A stretch of 64,000 nucleotides of DNA. Source: Chitinophaga sedimenti. Lineage in GTDB: Bacteria; Bacteroidota; Bacteroidia; Chitinophagales; Chitinophagaceae. Position numbers and translations under genes: made by a program. Location: contig NZ_JAKUKA010000001.1 in NCBI RefSeq assembly GCF_023156195.1, forward strand, positions 62,001 through 126,000, read 5' to 3'. Shown here piece after piece: positions 1-8,275 of the stretch; positions within the stretch are counted from its first letter, which is position 1; each line of letters opens with the position of its first letter. The notes below the pieces were generated by a model. It ran no database searches. It had not been told where the DNA came from and saw only the letters and a program-made list of their open reading frames with translations.

Positions 1-181
1 TCTGCTGGCAGTGGGGGTAAAAGCCGTGTTAGAGAAATTTGAATGCGGGGAAGTGATCGAAATTGTTAACGAAGAAAATACTGTAATTGCCGTAGGCCGA
101 GCCAAAGTGGCGTCGGATGCGGTGGACAGCAAGGCCCAGAACCTGGAAATTGCACATGCGGACGATATTGTACTATTGTAA
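1..181 (+). CDS. proB: Glutamate 5-kinase, C-terminal end (partial)
   Basis: The window opens inside this gene, and only about the last 59 codons are present, ending in TAA at 179-181. The visible part has the PUA-domain pattern of glutamate 5-kinase (LLAVGVKAV near the start, then ECGEVIEIVN) and ends in the acidic-hydrophobic tail HADDIVLL. Glutamate 5-kinase phosphorylates glutamate in the first step of cytoplasmic proline synthesis. The next gene, proA, starts one base after the stop, so the two are an operon that carries out consecutive steps. That pairing supports the assignment of a short fragment. The frame is open through this piece. Confidence 0.8.
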   Translation, partial: LLAVGVKAVLEKFECGEVIEIVNEENTVIAVGRAKVASDAVDSKAQNLEIAHADDIVLL

Positions 182-182
182 T

Positions 183-1420
183 ATGTCTATACAACTTTTA
201 CTCGAACAGGCGCAGGCCGCCACAGGCTCGGTGAGAGCGCTTGCGGATGGTAAGCGGCAGGAACTGCTGCGCCACCTGGCGGACAGGATCGTGGCGCATA
301 CCGACGCGATCATCGTGGAAAACAAAAAGACCTGGACCGCATGCCGGATACCGACCCCAAAAAGGACCGGTTGCTGCTGGATGCGGGCCGTATTGCCGCA
401 CTGGCGGCTAGTTTGAATGAAGTGGCCACGTTGCCGGACCCTGCGAACAAGGTGTTGCTGGAGCGCTACCTCGACAATGGACTGTTTATCCAAAGAAATC
501 TGTGCCTTTGGGCGTGGTGGGCGTTATTTACGAATCGCGCCCGAACGTGACGGTAGACGTGGCTTCGTTGTGCATCCGTTCGGGAAACGTATGCGTGCTG
601 CGGGGCGGCTCGGATGCGTTTGATACGAATACGATCCTGGTGTCACTGATACAGGAGAGCCTGAAAGCGTTCGGCGTAGATGTGAACGCAGTGCAGTTGT
701 TGCCGCCGGACCGAAGCCTGGTCGCCGATTTGCTGGGGGCGGAAAAGTACGTAGATATTATTATCCCACGCGGCTCGCAGCAGCTGATCGAATATGTACG
801 CGAAAACTCGCGGGTGCCGGTGATCGAAACCGGGGCCGGCGTTTGCCATACTTACGTGGAAAAAACGGCCGATCTGGATAAAGCCGCGGCTATTGTGACC
901 AATGCGAAAGTGTCGAGGCCGTCGGTGTGTAATGCGTTGGATACGGTGCTGGTAGACGGTGAGGTGGCGGCAGACTTTTTACCCAGGTTGGCAACAGCTG
1001 GCGGTGTATAACGTGGAGATTTATGCGGACGAGCAGGCCTACGCCATTTTGCAGGCGGCAGGGTATAAAAAATTGTTTAAAGCTACCCCGAAGATTTCGG
1101 CCGTGAGTTCTGGACTTTAAATGTTCGGTAAAGGTGTTGCATGGGCTCGACGAAGCGCTGGCGCATATCCGCCAATATTCCAGCAAACATTCGGAAGCTA
1201 TTGTCAGCGAGGACGCGGCTTTAAGCGAACGTTTTTAAACGAAACAGATGCGGCGGCAGTTTACGTAAATGCCTCTACGCGGTTTACGGATGGTGGCGTG
1301 TTTGGGCTGGGAGCGGAGATAGGCATCTCTACCCAAAAGCTACATGCGCGTGGTCCTTTTGCGCTGGAAAAGCTGGTGACCGAAAAATGGTTTGTGCGGG
1401 GCGGCGGCCAGGTGCGTTAG
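183..1420 (+). CDS. proA: Gamma-glutamyl phosphate reductase (frame-broken)
   Basis: NADPH-dependent reduction of gamma-glutamyl phosphate to glutamate semialdehyde, second step of proline synthesis. Start ATG at 183 follows the proB stop directly. Recognisable parts are [17 protein letters not shown], the loop [14 protein letters not shown], the catalytic-cysteine region [15 protein letters not shown] and a C-terminal [19 protein letters not shown]. The repaired length, about 414 residues, is normal for the family. Reading frame is lost at about six places (near 330, 497, 990, 1090, 1110 and 1235). Those I could rebuild need one added base each, for example AAAAAG-ACC to AAAAAGGACC near 330 and a longer T run near 1235. 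I read this as sequence error in an intact gene, not decay. Identity is nearly certain; the exact internal sequence is not. Confidence 0.85.
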
Positions 1421-1486
1421 TGTGGCTGAAGTGTGCGACGCAACGGCGGATGAAGCGAAAATAAAAAGCTGACTACATAAAAGAAA

Positions 1487-1515
1487 AAGCCCCGGCACTT
1501 GTCCGGGGCTTTAAT
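1487..1515. terminator. Intrinsic terminator between proA and a leftward gene
   Basis: A 9-bp perfect stem (1487-1495 with 1503-1511, GC-rich core GCCCCGG) closes a 7-base loop. It sits between the ends of two converging genes and could stop transcription from both sides; runs of A before and T after are short. Confidence 0.7.
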
Positions 1516-1536
1516 ACGATATACTATTACAGAAAA

Positions 1537-1736
1537 CTATTTATACTTAGGATTGTATAAAGTACTTTCAGGGATGTTAACTTTAGGTTTACCTTTATAA
1601 CGGTGCTGGAACAGGCCATAGCAGCCACCGAGAGACATTGCAACGATGCAACCGATCATTACATAAAAAAGAAGCGGGATGATGTTACCCAGTTGGTCGT
1701 GATATCCTTGCTGTTTTCTACTGTATTATGCTCCAT
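1537..1736 (-). CDS. Small single-span membrane protein, unknown function (one frame break)
   Basis: Repaired length about 66 residues. It starts MEHNTVENSKD at 1736. One missing base near 1690-1705 separates this from a second part reading LGNIIPLLFYVMIGCIVAMS (a membrane span), then GLFQHRYKGKPKVNIPESTL and a terminal NPKYK. The total of 200 bases is one short of a whole number of codons, which matches the break. It lies 47 bases downstream of the glycosyltransferase on the same strand and ends at the 1487-1515 terminator. Coding is inferred from the continuous hydrophobic-then-basic protein in one frame and from the fit between terminator and stop codon. I do not recognise a named family. 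Confidence 0.55.
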
Positions 1737-1783
1737 ATAATTATTTTTCGCGTTGCAAACTTACAAAGGAAAATTGCAAATCC

Positions 1784-2823
1784 CTACTTTTTTTTACCCG
1801 CCAGGTCGGAAAATTTCTTGCGACCGAGGAAATAATACCGCCAGATCATGATTCCGTGAAACACCCCGTTGAGGCTCAGCAGCCTGGGTTTGGGGAGCCT
1901 ATCGTCTGCATACCCCGGCCATACATTACGTCGCCAGGCCCTGTAGTGGCGGTAGGCGCGGAAGATGGCCCTGGCATCCGTCGGGTTGGCCGAAAACAGG
2001 CTTTTGGCGGCGGCGAGCAGGTCGAGGAAGAAACGTTGCGGTAAAATAATGACTTTATCGGCCGGGTGCAGGTTTTTGTACAACATGATGAGGTTGTTCC
2101 GGAAGTTGAGGTACAACTTACGCGGATTGCCCTGTGGCAGGCTGCCTCCGCCCACATGGTACACACGGGAAGCGCCGCAGTAACAGATGCGGTAACCCGC
2201 ACGTTGCAGGCGCCAGCAGAGGTCTACCTCTTCCATATGCGCGAAAAAGAACGGATCGAAGCCATCCACTTCGTGGAAACAGGCGGAGCGAATGAATAAA
2301 GCGGCGCCCGTGGCCCAGAAGATGTCCTGATTGTTATCGTATTGCCCGTTGTCCTTTTCAGTGGTGTAGAGAATGCGGCCGCGACAGAAGGTATAGCCGA
2401 GGATGTCCATCCACCCGCCGGCGGCGCCAGCGTACTCGAACTCGTCTTTGTGGGCGTAGGCGCGGAGTTTTGGTTGGCAGGCGGCGATGTTATGATCACT
2501 TTCCATGAGTTGCACCACCGGTTCTATCCAGTTGGGTGCTACTTCCACATCCTGGTTCAGGAGTACATAAATATCTGCTTTCACGAGCTGTAGCGCTTCA
2601 TTATAGCCCCGGCGAACCCGCTGTTTTTTTCATTGCGGATAATTTCTACCTGGGGAAAATGTTGCATGGTAAAAGCCACGCTATCGTCTGTAGAGGCGTT
2701 GTCGGCCAGCACGATGCGCAGGTTGGCGTATGTGGAGGCGCAAACAGAGGGCAGGAAACTTTCGAGAAAGCTTCTTCCGTTCCAATTAAGAATCACTACC
2801 GCTACTGATGGCAATACAGGCAA
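1784..2823 (-). CDS. Family 2 glycosyltransferase (one frame break)
   Basis: Likely transfers a sugar from a nucleotide-sugar donor during surface polysaccharide assembly, acting at the inner face of the membrane. Near the N-terminus it has the GT-A nucleotide-binding strand VVILNWNG, then DNASTDDS. The region NQDVEVAPNW marks the DXD-like metal site, and HMEEVDLCWRLQRAGY is the acceptor-side E/D motif of rhamnosyltransferase-like GT2 enzymes. The C-terminal 90 residues are basic and aromatic. Frame is lost near 2600, where restoring one G in a GGGG run gives FAGGYNEALQLV; repaired length is about 347 residues. Donor and acceptor cannot be told from sequence. Confidence 0.85.
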
Positions 2824-2965
2824 ACGTTTGATCGTTTTACGCGTGAAAAAAAAGAAATTTAGCGCTGCAAATATGCAACAAAGCGTTTTAATAACGCAAT
2901 TAAGTTAAGTATCGCCCGCGAAAATATTCCTATATTTAAAACGTTAAAGAACCTGTAAAAGCAGC

Positions 2966-4116
2966 ATGTTTAAACAATACCTGGGATGGAAGTTCGTACT
3001 GGTGGCCATAGCCGCCGCCATTATCGCCGCTACCATCTGGTTTGCCCAAAACCTTTCGGAGAAGATTGAGCAGGAGGAAACGAAGAAGGTGGCCACCTGG
3101 GTGGAAGCGAATAAGGAATTGCTGCAAGCCTCTCCCGATGCCAATATTAACCTGGCGGTGGAAATTGTGACGACCAATACCACCATCCCGCTCATTCTTA
3201 CCAACGCAGAGGGCCAGATCCTAGATCACCGCAACATGGACTCCCTGAGCGTGGTGCGCAATCCCAATTACCTGAAAGAACAGTTGTCGGTCTTCCGTAA
3301 ACAGCACCAGCCATTTGCGATGCAGATGGATACCTCGCGCAAGCAATACAGCTATATATACTATGGCGATTCTCTTATATTGAAGCAGGTGCGCTATTAC
3401 CCATACATCCAGCTGATGGTGGTAGCCCTGTTCATTGGTGTGGTGTGGTTCGCGTTATCGTCGACCAACAAAGCCACGCAGAACCAGCTGTGGGTCGGTA
3501 TGGCGAAAGAAACGGCGCACCAGTTGGGTACCCCATTATCGTCGATAGAGGCCTGGATGGAGATATTAAAAGAGACCCATGAAGAGAACCGGCCGTTTGT
3601 GGCCGAGCTGGTAAAAGACCTGGACCGCCTGAAACTGATTACCGACCGTTTTTCGAAGATCGGCAGTGTGCCGCAGCTGGAAGAGCGTGATATTGTGCAG
3701 CAGATTAGCGACATGATGGAGTACATAAAAAAACGTGCACCCCAGAAAATACAGTTCACACTGGAAAGCAGCGCCCCTCAGATCCCGGCCATGATATCGG
3801 CCCCGTTGTTCGACTGGGTGGTGGAGAACCTGCTGAAAAACGCGCTGGACGCTATGGAAGGGAAGGGGAGCATCGCCATACATATAGAAAGCCATGCCGC
3901 TAATATTGTGATTGACGTAAGCGATTCCGGGAAAGGTATCCCGAAAGCGGTGCAGAAAAAATATTCCGGCCGGGCTTCAGTACGAAAAAAAGAGGGTGGG
4001 GATTGGGGCTGTCGTTGGCGAAAAGGATCATAGATGAGTACCACAAGGGCCGCCTGTTCGTGAAAACATCGGAAGTAAACAAGGGAACGACGTTCCGGAT
4101 TTTGCTGAGAAAATGA
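2966..4116 (+). CDS. Membrane sensor histidine kinase (one frame break)
   Basis: Inner-membrane two-component kinase of about 383 residues. It has a transmembrane helix at residues 8-26, a periplasmic region of about 120 residues, and a second helix around 145-165 (QLMVVALFIGVVWFAL). The phosphoacceptor box is AKETAHQLGTPLSSIEAW, a variant with LGTPL in place of the usual LRTPL. The N box is VVENLLKNALDAME and G1 is DSGKGIP. The glycine-rich G2 box (RGWGLGLSLAKRI) is recovered only after restoring one A in the run at 3956-3961, because the raw frame stops at 4033. The repaired stop is TGA at 4114-4116. No response regulator is adjacent, so its partner and signal are unknown. A weak -7-like TATATTTA lies at 2931-2938. 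Confidence 0.85.
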
Positions 4117-4143
4117 GGGTAATTTCAAAAAAGCAAAAACAAA

Positions 4144-4174
4144 TTTGCTGGTTATAAAAAACAGATTATTTTTG
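4144..4174 (+). promoter_or_regulatory. Bacteroidota-type promoter of tRNA-Leu
   Basis: A -33 element TTTG (4144-4147) is followed by exactly 19 bases and then TATTTTTG (4167-4174), matching TAnnTTTG. Transcription would begin about 10 bases before the tRNA. Confidence 0.75.
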
Positions 4175-4191
4175 CACACCCTAAACAACCC

Positions 4192-4278
4192 GCGGAGGTG
4201 GCGAAATTGGTAGACGCGCTACTTTGAGGTGGTAGTGCCTGAAAGGGCTTGAGAGTTCGAATCTCTTCCTCCGCACCA
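4192..4278 (+). tRNA. tRNA-Leu (anticodon GAG)
   Basis: Class II tRNA with acceptor arms GCGGAGG and CCTCCGC and an encoded ACCA end at 4275-4278. The anticodon stem CTACT/GGTAG closes the loop TTGAGGT, giving anticodon GAG for CUC/CUU leucine codons. The long variable arm between GTAG and the T-arm (GAGTTCGAATCTC) is as expected for leucine. Confidence 0.97.
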
Positions 4279-4287
4279 CGGTATTAC

Positions 4288-4312
4288 AAACCCGCACTTA
4301 GTGCGGGTTTTC
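4288..4312 (+). terminator. Terminator of tRNA-Leu
   Basis: Ten-bp perfect stem (4288-4297 with 4301-4310, AAACCCGCAC) with a 3-base loop, ten bases after the tRNA end and running into TTTT. Confidence 0.85.
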
Positions 4313-4465
4313 CGTTTTAAGGCATCTGGCGGGGTTTTACGGGCCGCATAATAGCCGTTATAACGTATTTATTTACAACCGCATTTTCAACTACCTTTAT
4401 GACATACGCAAATACAATGCGCATACTGTGCCTAGTTTTAAATTGCATTTAATATCATGTGAATT
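4313..4465. other. Intergenic leader before the DUF2130 gene
   Basis: About 150 bases without a gene. Two near matches to the Bacteroidota -7 element are present, TACCTTTA at 4392-4399 and TAGTTTTA at 4433-4440, neither with a clear TTTG at 19 bases upstream. I see no stem-loop or ribosome-binding site that stands out. Confidence 0.35.
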
Positions 4466-5749
4466 ATGGGAACTTCAATAACCTGTCCTAATTGCAAACA
4501 TGCATTTGTGATGGAGGATGCCTTTGCCGCGGATATTGAGGCGGAGATGCGGCGTAAAATGTCGGCCGAGTGGAATAAACGTACCGAGGCTTTGAATGCG
4601 GAGAAACAGCAGGTCGCGATGGCCAAACAGCAGTTGGAGCAGGAGCGGCTGAAACAAGCGGAAGAATTTAATCAGAAGATACAATCCGAATTGCAGTTGG
4701 AGAAACGCCGGCTGCAGGAAACGTTGTCGGCAGATATTCGCAAAAACATGGCTGGTGAATATGAGAACCAGTTACAATTGTTGAAACAGTCTAACTACGA
4801 CAACGAAGAGAAATTAAAAGAAGCCCGTCATAAAGAACTGGAATTTCTGCGCAAGGAGCAGGAGTTGAAAACGAAAGAGGAGGAGATGGAGCTCACGGTA
4901 CAAAAGAAAATCACGGAGGAGCGCAGTCATTTGTCTGAGATCATCCGCAGGGAAGAAGCTGAGCGTACCGCGTTAAAAGAAATGGAGTTTCAGCTGAAGC
5001 TGAAGGAAATGGAAAAGCAGCTCGACGATCAGCGTAAACTGGCGGAAGAAATGAAGCGTAAGGCCGAACAGGGATCGATGCAGTTGCAGGGCGAAGTGCA
5101 GGAACTAGCATTGGAAGACATGCTGCGTACGGCGTTTCCGTTCGATACGGTAAGTGAAGTAGGTAAAGGTGTGAAAGGTGCCGACTGTTTCCAGATGGTG
5201 CGAAACCAGTTTGGACAGGAGTGTGGTAAGATCATTTATGAAAGCAAACGCACGAAAGAATTTTCGCCGCAGTGGGTGGAAAAACTGAAAGCGGATATGA
5301 GAAGCCAGGGCGCTGATGTGGCGGTGCTGGTAACGCAAACCATGCCGAAAGACCTGGACCGTTTCGGTGAAAAGGACGGCATCTGGATTTGCACGTTCGC
5401 AGAGGTAAAAAGCCTGGCATACGTGCTGCGTGAAGGCGTGCTGAAGGTGTTTGGCGTGCAGAAAACGCAGGAGAATAAGGGAGATAAGATGCATTTGTTG
5501 TATCACTACCTGACCAGCAGTGAATTTGCCGAACAGTGGAAAGCCATTCGCGAAGGCTTTATGGCGATGAAAATATCGATCCAGAAGGAGCGCGATGCGA
5601 TGGAGAAGCTATGGAAGGCAAGGGAAAAGCAACTGGAAAAAGTATTGCTGAACGCGGCGCATATCAAGGGTTCGATTGAAGGAATAGCCGGTACAGATTC
5701 GGTGGACCTGCGTTTGCTGGAAGATGCGTCGGACAGTTTGCTGGACTAA
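4466..5749 (+). CDS. DUF2130 domain protein with zinc ribbon and coiled coil
   Basis: Intact 427-residue protein. It begins with CPNCKHAF (residues 7-14), half of a zinc-ribbon motif. A long charged helical region follows (about 20-205, rich in E, K, Q and L), predicted as coiled coil. The C-terminal domain (about 206-390) includes GADCFQMVRNQFGQECGKIIYESKRTK split around an IIYESKR strand, then DVAVLVTQTMPKDLDRF. This is the DUF2130 layout, which has been related to the PD-(D/E)XK nuclease fold; the E-S-K in YESKR and the upstream acidic residues suit that. Function in the cell is unknown. Clean reading for 1,284 bases contrasts with its neighbours and shows the frame breaks are scattered. 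Confidence 0.85.
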   Translation: MGTSITCPNCKHAFVMEDAFAADIEAEMRRKMSAEWNKRTEALNAEKQQVAMAKQQLEQERLKQAEEFNQKIQSELQLEKRRLQETLSADIRKNMAGEYENQLQLLKQSNYDNEEKLKEARHKELEFLRKEQELKTKEEEMELTVQKKITEERSHLSEIIRREEAERTALKEMEFQLKLKEMEKQLDDQRKLAEEMKRKAEQGSMQLQGEVQELALEDMLRTAFPFDTVSEVGKGVKGADCFQMVRNQFGQECGKIIYESKRTKEFSPQWVEKLKADMRSQGADVAVLVTQTMPKDLDRFGEKDGIWICTFAEVKSLAYVLREGVLKVFGVQKTQENKGDKMHLLYHYLTSSEFAEQWKAIREGFMAMKISIQKERDAMEKLWKAREKQLEKVLLNAAHIKGSIEGIAGTDSVDLRLLEDASDSLLD

Positions 5750-5794
5750 CTTGTTTTAACATTACTTTCAGGAGTGGGATTGTATTTTTAGCAC

Positions 5795-6410
5795 ATGGAC
5801 AACAAAACATACAACACGATCATCTTCGATCTGGGCGCGGTACTGGTCGACTGGAATCCCGGTACCTGTACCGGAAGATATTTGCGACCGAGGCAGAGAT
5901 GGAGCATTTCTGGAACATGTTTGTACATCGGCGTGGAACGAGGAGCAGGATGGCGGCCGCAGTTTGATGGAAGCGACGGAGTTGCTCGTTGCGCAACATC
6001 CTGCACTGGAGCCGGAGATCCGCGCGTTTTATGGCCGCTGGCCCGAAATGCTGAACGGTGCGCTCGATGGTACGGTGGAGATCTTTAAGGCCCTGAAAGA
6101 AAGCGGCAGGTATAAAATATATGCGCTCACGAACTGGTCGGACGAAACATTTCCGGTGGCGTTAGACATGTACCCTTTCTTTAGCTGGTTTGATGGTGTG
6201 TTGGTGTCCGGCCGTGAGAAACTGCGTAAACCGCATCATGCTTTCTATCAATTGCTACTTGATCGTTTTGACATTGATCCGGCACATGCTATTTTTATTG
6301 ATGACAACCTGCGTAACGTAAAAGCGGCCGAAGATTTTGGGATAGAATCGATTCATTTTACGTCGCCGGAAGCGTTGAGTACGGTGTTAAAAACGAAGCA
6401 TATATTATAA
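5795..6410 (+). CDS. HAD-family phosphatase (two frame breaks)
   Basis: Soluble haloacid-dehalogenase-type hydrolase of about 206 residues. Motif I is FDLGAVLVDWNP near residue 10, motif II is ALTNWSDE, motif III is the lysine in REKLRKPHHAF and motif IV is FIDDNLRNVKAAE. This is the class I, alpha-helical-cap subtype also seen in the YihX/2-haloacid dehalogenase-like group. Frame is lost twice near 5860 and 5912. Adding one C at each place gives NPRYLYRKIFATEAEMEHFL and then EHVCTSAWNEEQDGGRSLME in one frame. The likely substrate is a sugar phosphate or similar; it cannot be chosen from sequence. A stem-loop ends the transcript at 6416-6454. Confidence 0.85.
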
Positions 6411-6415
6411 AAGTG

Positions 6416-6454
6416 ATCGCCTGTAACATTTGCTGTGCAGGTGTTACAGGCGAT
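6416..6454 (+). terminator. Stem-loop after the HAD gene
   Basis: Thirteen-bp perfect inverted repeat (6416-6428 with 6442-6454, ATCGCCTGTAACA) with a 13-base loop, five bases after the stop codon. It lacks a strong T run, so it may be a 3' end stabiliser or a terminator. Confidence 0.6.
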
Positions 6455-6490
6455 TACTAACAAACAGGGATAGAAAAAGTTCAAAAAATA

Positions 6491-6521
6491 TTTGGCAGAA
6501 TTGATCTCTTTCCTATCTTTG
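6491..6521 (+). promoter_or_regulatory. Promoter of the tRNA-Gly pair
   Basis: TTTG at 6491-6494, a 19-base spacer, then TATCTTTG at 6514-6521. This is a full match to the Bacteroidota housekeeping promoter, with the tRNA starting 37 bases downstream. Confidence 0.8.
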
Positions 6522-6558
6522 CAATCCCAAACGGGAAAACAGTTCTTTAGAAACACCT

Positions 6559-6634
<76 letters not shown>

Positions 6635-6636
6635 GG

Positions 6637-6667
6637 AAAAGCCTGATCTTACGATCGGGTTTTTTTT
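6637..6667 (+). terminator. Terminator between the two tRNA-Gly genes
   Basis: Stem GCCTGATC/GATCGGGT-type pairing (6641-6648 with 6653-6660, one G-U pair) with a 4-base loop followed by a run of eight T. It lies between two identical tRNA genes, so copy 2 depends on read-through or its own promoter. Confidence 0.75.
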
Positions 6668-6687
6668 ATTGAAAATTAGATACCAAC

Positions 6688-6760
<73 letters not shown>

Positions 6761-6765
6761 CAAAG

Positions 6766-6796
6766 AAAAAGCCTGATCATTGATCAGGCTTTTTTG
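6766..6796. terminator. Bidirectional terminator after tRNA-Gly copy 2
   Basis: Near-perfect palindrome AAAAAGCCTGATCA/TGATCAGGCTTTTT (6766-6795) with A runs on one side and T runs on the other. It can end the tRNA transcript and the converging aldo/keto reductase transcript. Confidence 0.8.
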
Positions 6797-6868
6797 TTTT
6801 ATGTATTTGCTAATGACCTTACATACTCAACGAAAGGAAACATAGACCTTTCCACAACACTTCCGGGA

Positions 6869-7860
6869 TCATTTCAAAATCGCCTCAATCGCCTCCAGCT
6901 CCGCACTCGTATAATCCAGCTTGTTCAACGCCGCCAGGTTATTATCCAGCTGCTGTACCGAACTGGCACCAATCAGCACGGTTGTAACCCGTTTATCTTT
7001 CAGCAACCAGGACAACGCCATCTGTGCTAATGATTGCCCGCGTTTACCCGCCAATTCGTTCAGCTGGCGTATCTGCGTTAATTTATCTTCCGTGATCTCA
7101 TTTGTCTGCAAATGCCCGGTGCTCCTGCCTGCGCGGGAATCCGCCGGGATGCCGTGCAGGTAACGGTCGGTCAGCATGCCCTGCGCCAGCGGCGAAAAAG
7201 GAATACAGCCCACGCCGTGTTTCTCCAACACATCCAGCAATCCACCTTCTACCCATCTTTCGAACATGCTGTATTTAGGTTGATGAATAAGGCAGGGCGT
7301 ACCGAGTGATTGCAGCACCTTTATCGCAGTTTCGGTTTCGGTAGCAGAATAATTGGAGAGTCCCACATACAGCGCTTTTCCCGAACGAACGATGCTGTCG
7401 AGGGCTCCCATGGTTTCTTCAATTGGCGTTTGCGGATCGGGGCGGTGAGAATAAAATATATCTACATAATCCAATCCCATCCTTTGTAAGCTCTGATCAA
7501 GGCTGGAGATGAGATATTTCCGCGAACCCCAGTCGCCATAAGGGCCGGGCCACATGGTATAACCAGCTTTGGAGGAAATGATCAACTCGTCGCGGAGGTA
7601 ACCGGGAAAATCTTTTTCAGGATGGTACCGAAGTTTTCTTCTGCTGAACCAGGTGTCGGACCGTAGTTATTCGCCAGGTCAAAGTGGGTAATGCCTTTAT
7701 CAAAAGCGCGGCGCACAATAGCGCGACCGTTTTCGAAAACATCTACGGAGCCGAAGTTATGCCAGAGACCCAAAGAAATGGCGGGCAGCTGCACACCGCT
7801 TTTGCCGCAGCGGTTGTATGGAATTTGTTCGTACCTGTCTGGTGCCGGATTGTATTGCAT
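6869..7860 (-). CDS. Aldo/keto reductase, YghZ/Gpr type (one frame break)
   Basis: NADPH-dependent reductase of about 331 residues, closest in pattern to L-glyceraldehyde 3-phosphate reductase. The start at 7860 (MQYNPAPDRYEQIPYNRCG) is chosen because the frame upstream of it has no family match. The N-terminal part has LPAISLGLWHNFG and the catalytic Asp and Tyr in THFDLANNYGPTPGSAE. After the break come SSKAGYTMWPGPYGDWGS (catalytic Lys) and DIFYSHRPDPQTPIEE (catalytic His). The break near 7595 is closed by one G, giving KKDFPGYLRDELIISSKAGY. The C-terminal half carries the phosphate-binding GASSVQQLDNNL. It likely detoxifies or reduces short aldehydes in the cytoplasm. Confidence 0.88.
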
Positions 7861-8275
7861 GATGGTGTAATTTATTTGAGGAATGCCAAGATAACTAAGA
7901 AAAAGCGGCGAGTGAAGTATTATATATAATATAGGTGATAAGTTATTGGGTATTTGTAATAACCATAGCAAAAATGCCCATTTAAAAAATATAGAAAAAA
8001 ATTAAAAGAATTAACCAAAATTATCCAGTTTTTAAATGATGGTAGCATTTTAACCCTATAACAGGAAAACTTAACATTGAAAATATTCTTATTATTCCAG
8101 GACGAGCTATCATTTAAAATCGACCAGCGGTTTGCAAATCCGGTTTAGCACCCCAATCTACGGGATGTTCGTAAATCTTAAAGGAATGTTAAAATCCGTT
8201 TACTGTTGGTTTATATAGGTAAATACTTACCGAGTGATCTATGTTAAATTCACATCATCAACCAAATTCTAAGTC
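7861..8275. other. Intergenic region upstream of the first SusC operon
   Basis: AT-rich 415 bases between divergent genes. It holds an 11-base inverted repeat, TTTTAAATGAT at 8030-8040 and its complement at 8109-8119, separated by 68 bases. Two similar words, ATGTTAAAATCC near 8187 and ATGTTAAATTCA near 8241, are also present. I found no complete TTTG-N19-TAnnTTTG promoter, which suggests a regulated or sigma-factor-specific promoter for the operon that starts at 8276. Confidence 0.35.
8218..8231. promoter_or_regulatory. Short palindrome before SusC, possible operator
   Basis: GGTAA-ATAC-TTACC, a 5-bp dyad 45 bases before the SusC start. Position suits control of the operon; the site is short and could be chance. 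Confidence 0.3.

Noticed and set aside
183..1420. proA as a pseudogene
   Set aside because: About six breaks in 1.2 kb are too many for early decay with all motifs kept, and those rebuilt are all repaired by single-base additions. The gene is also needed for proline synthesis.
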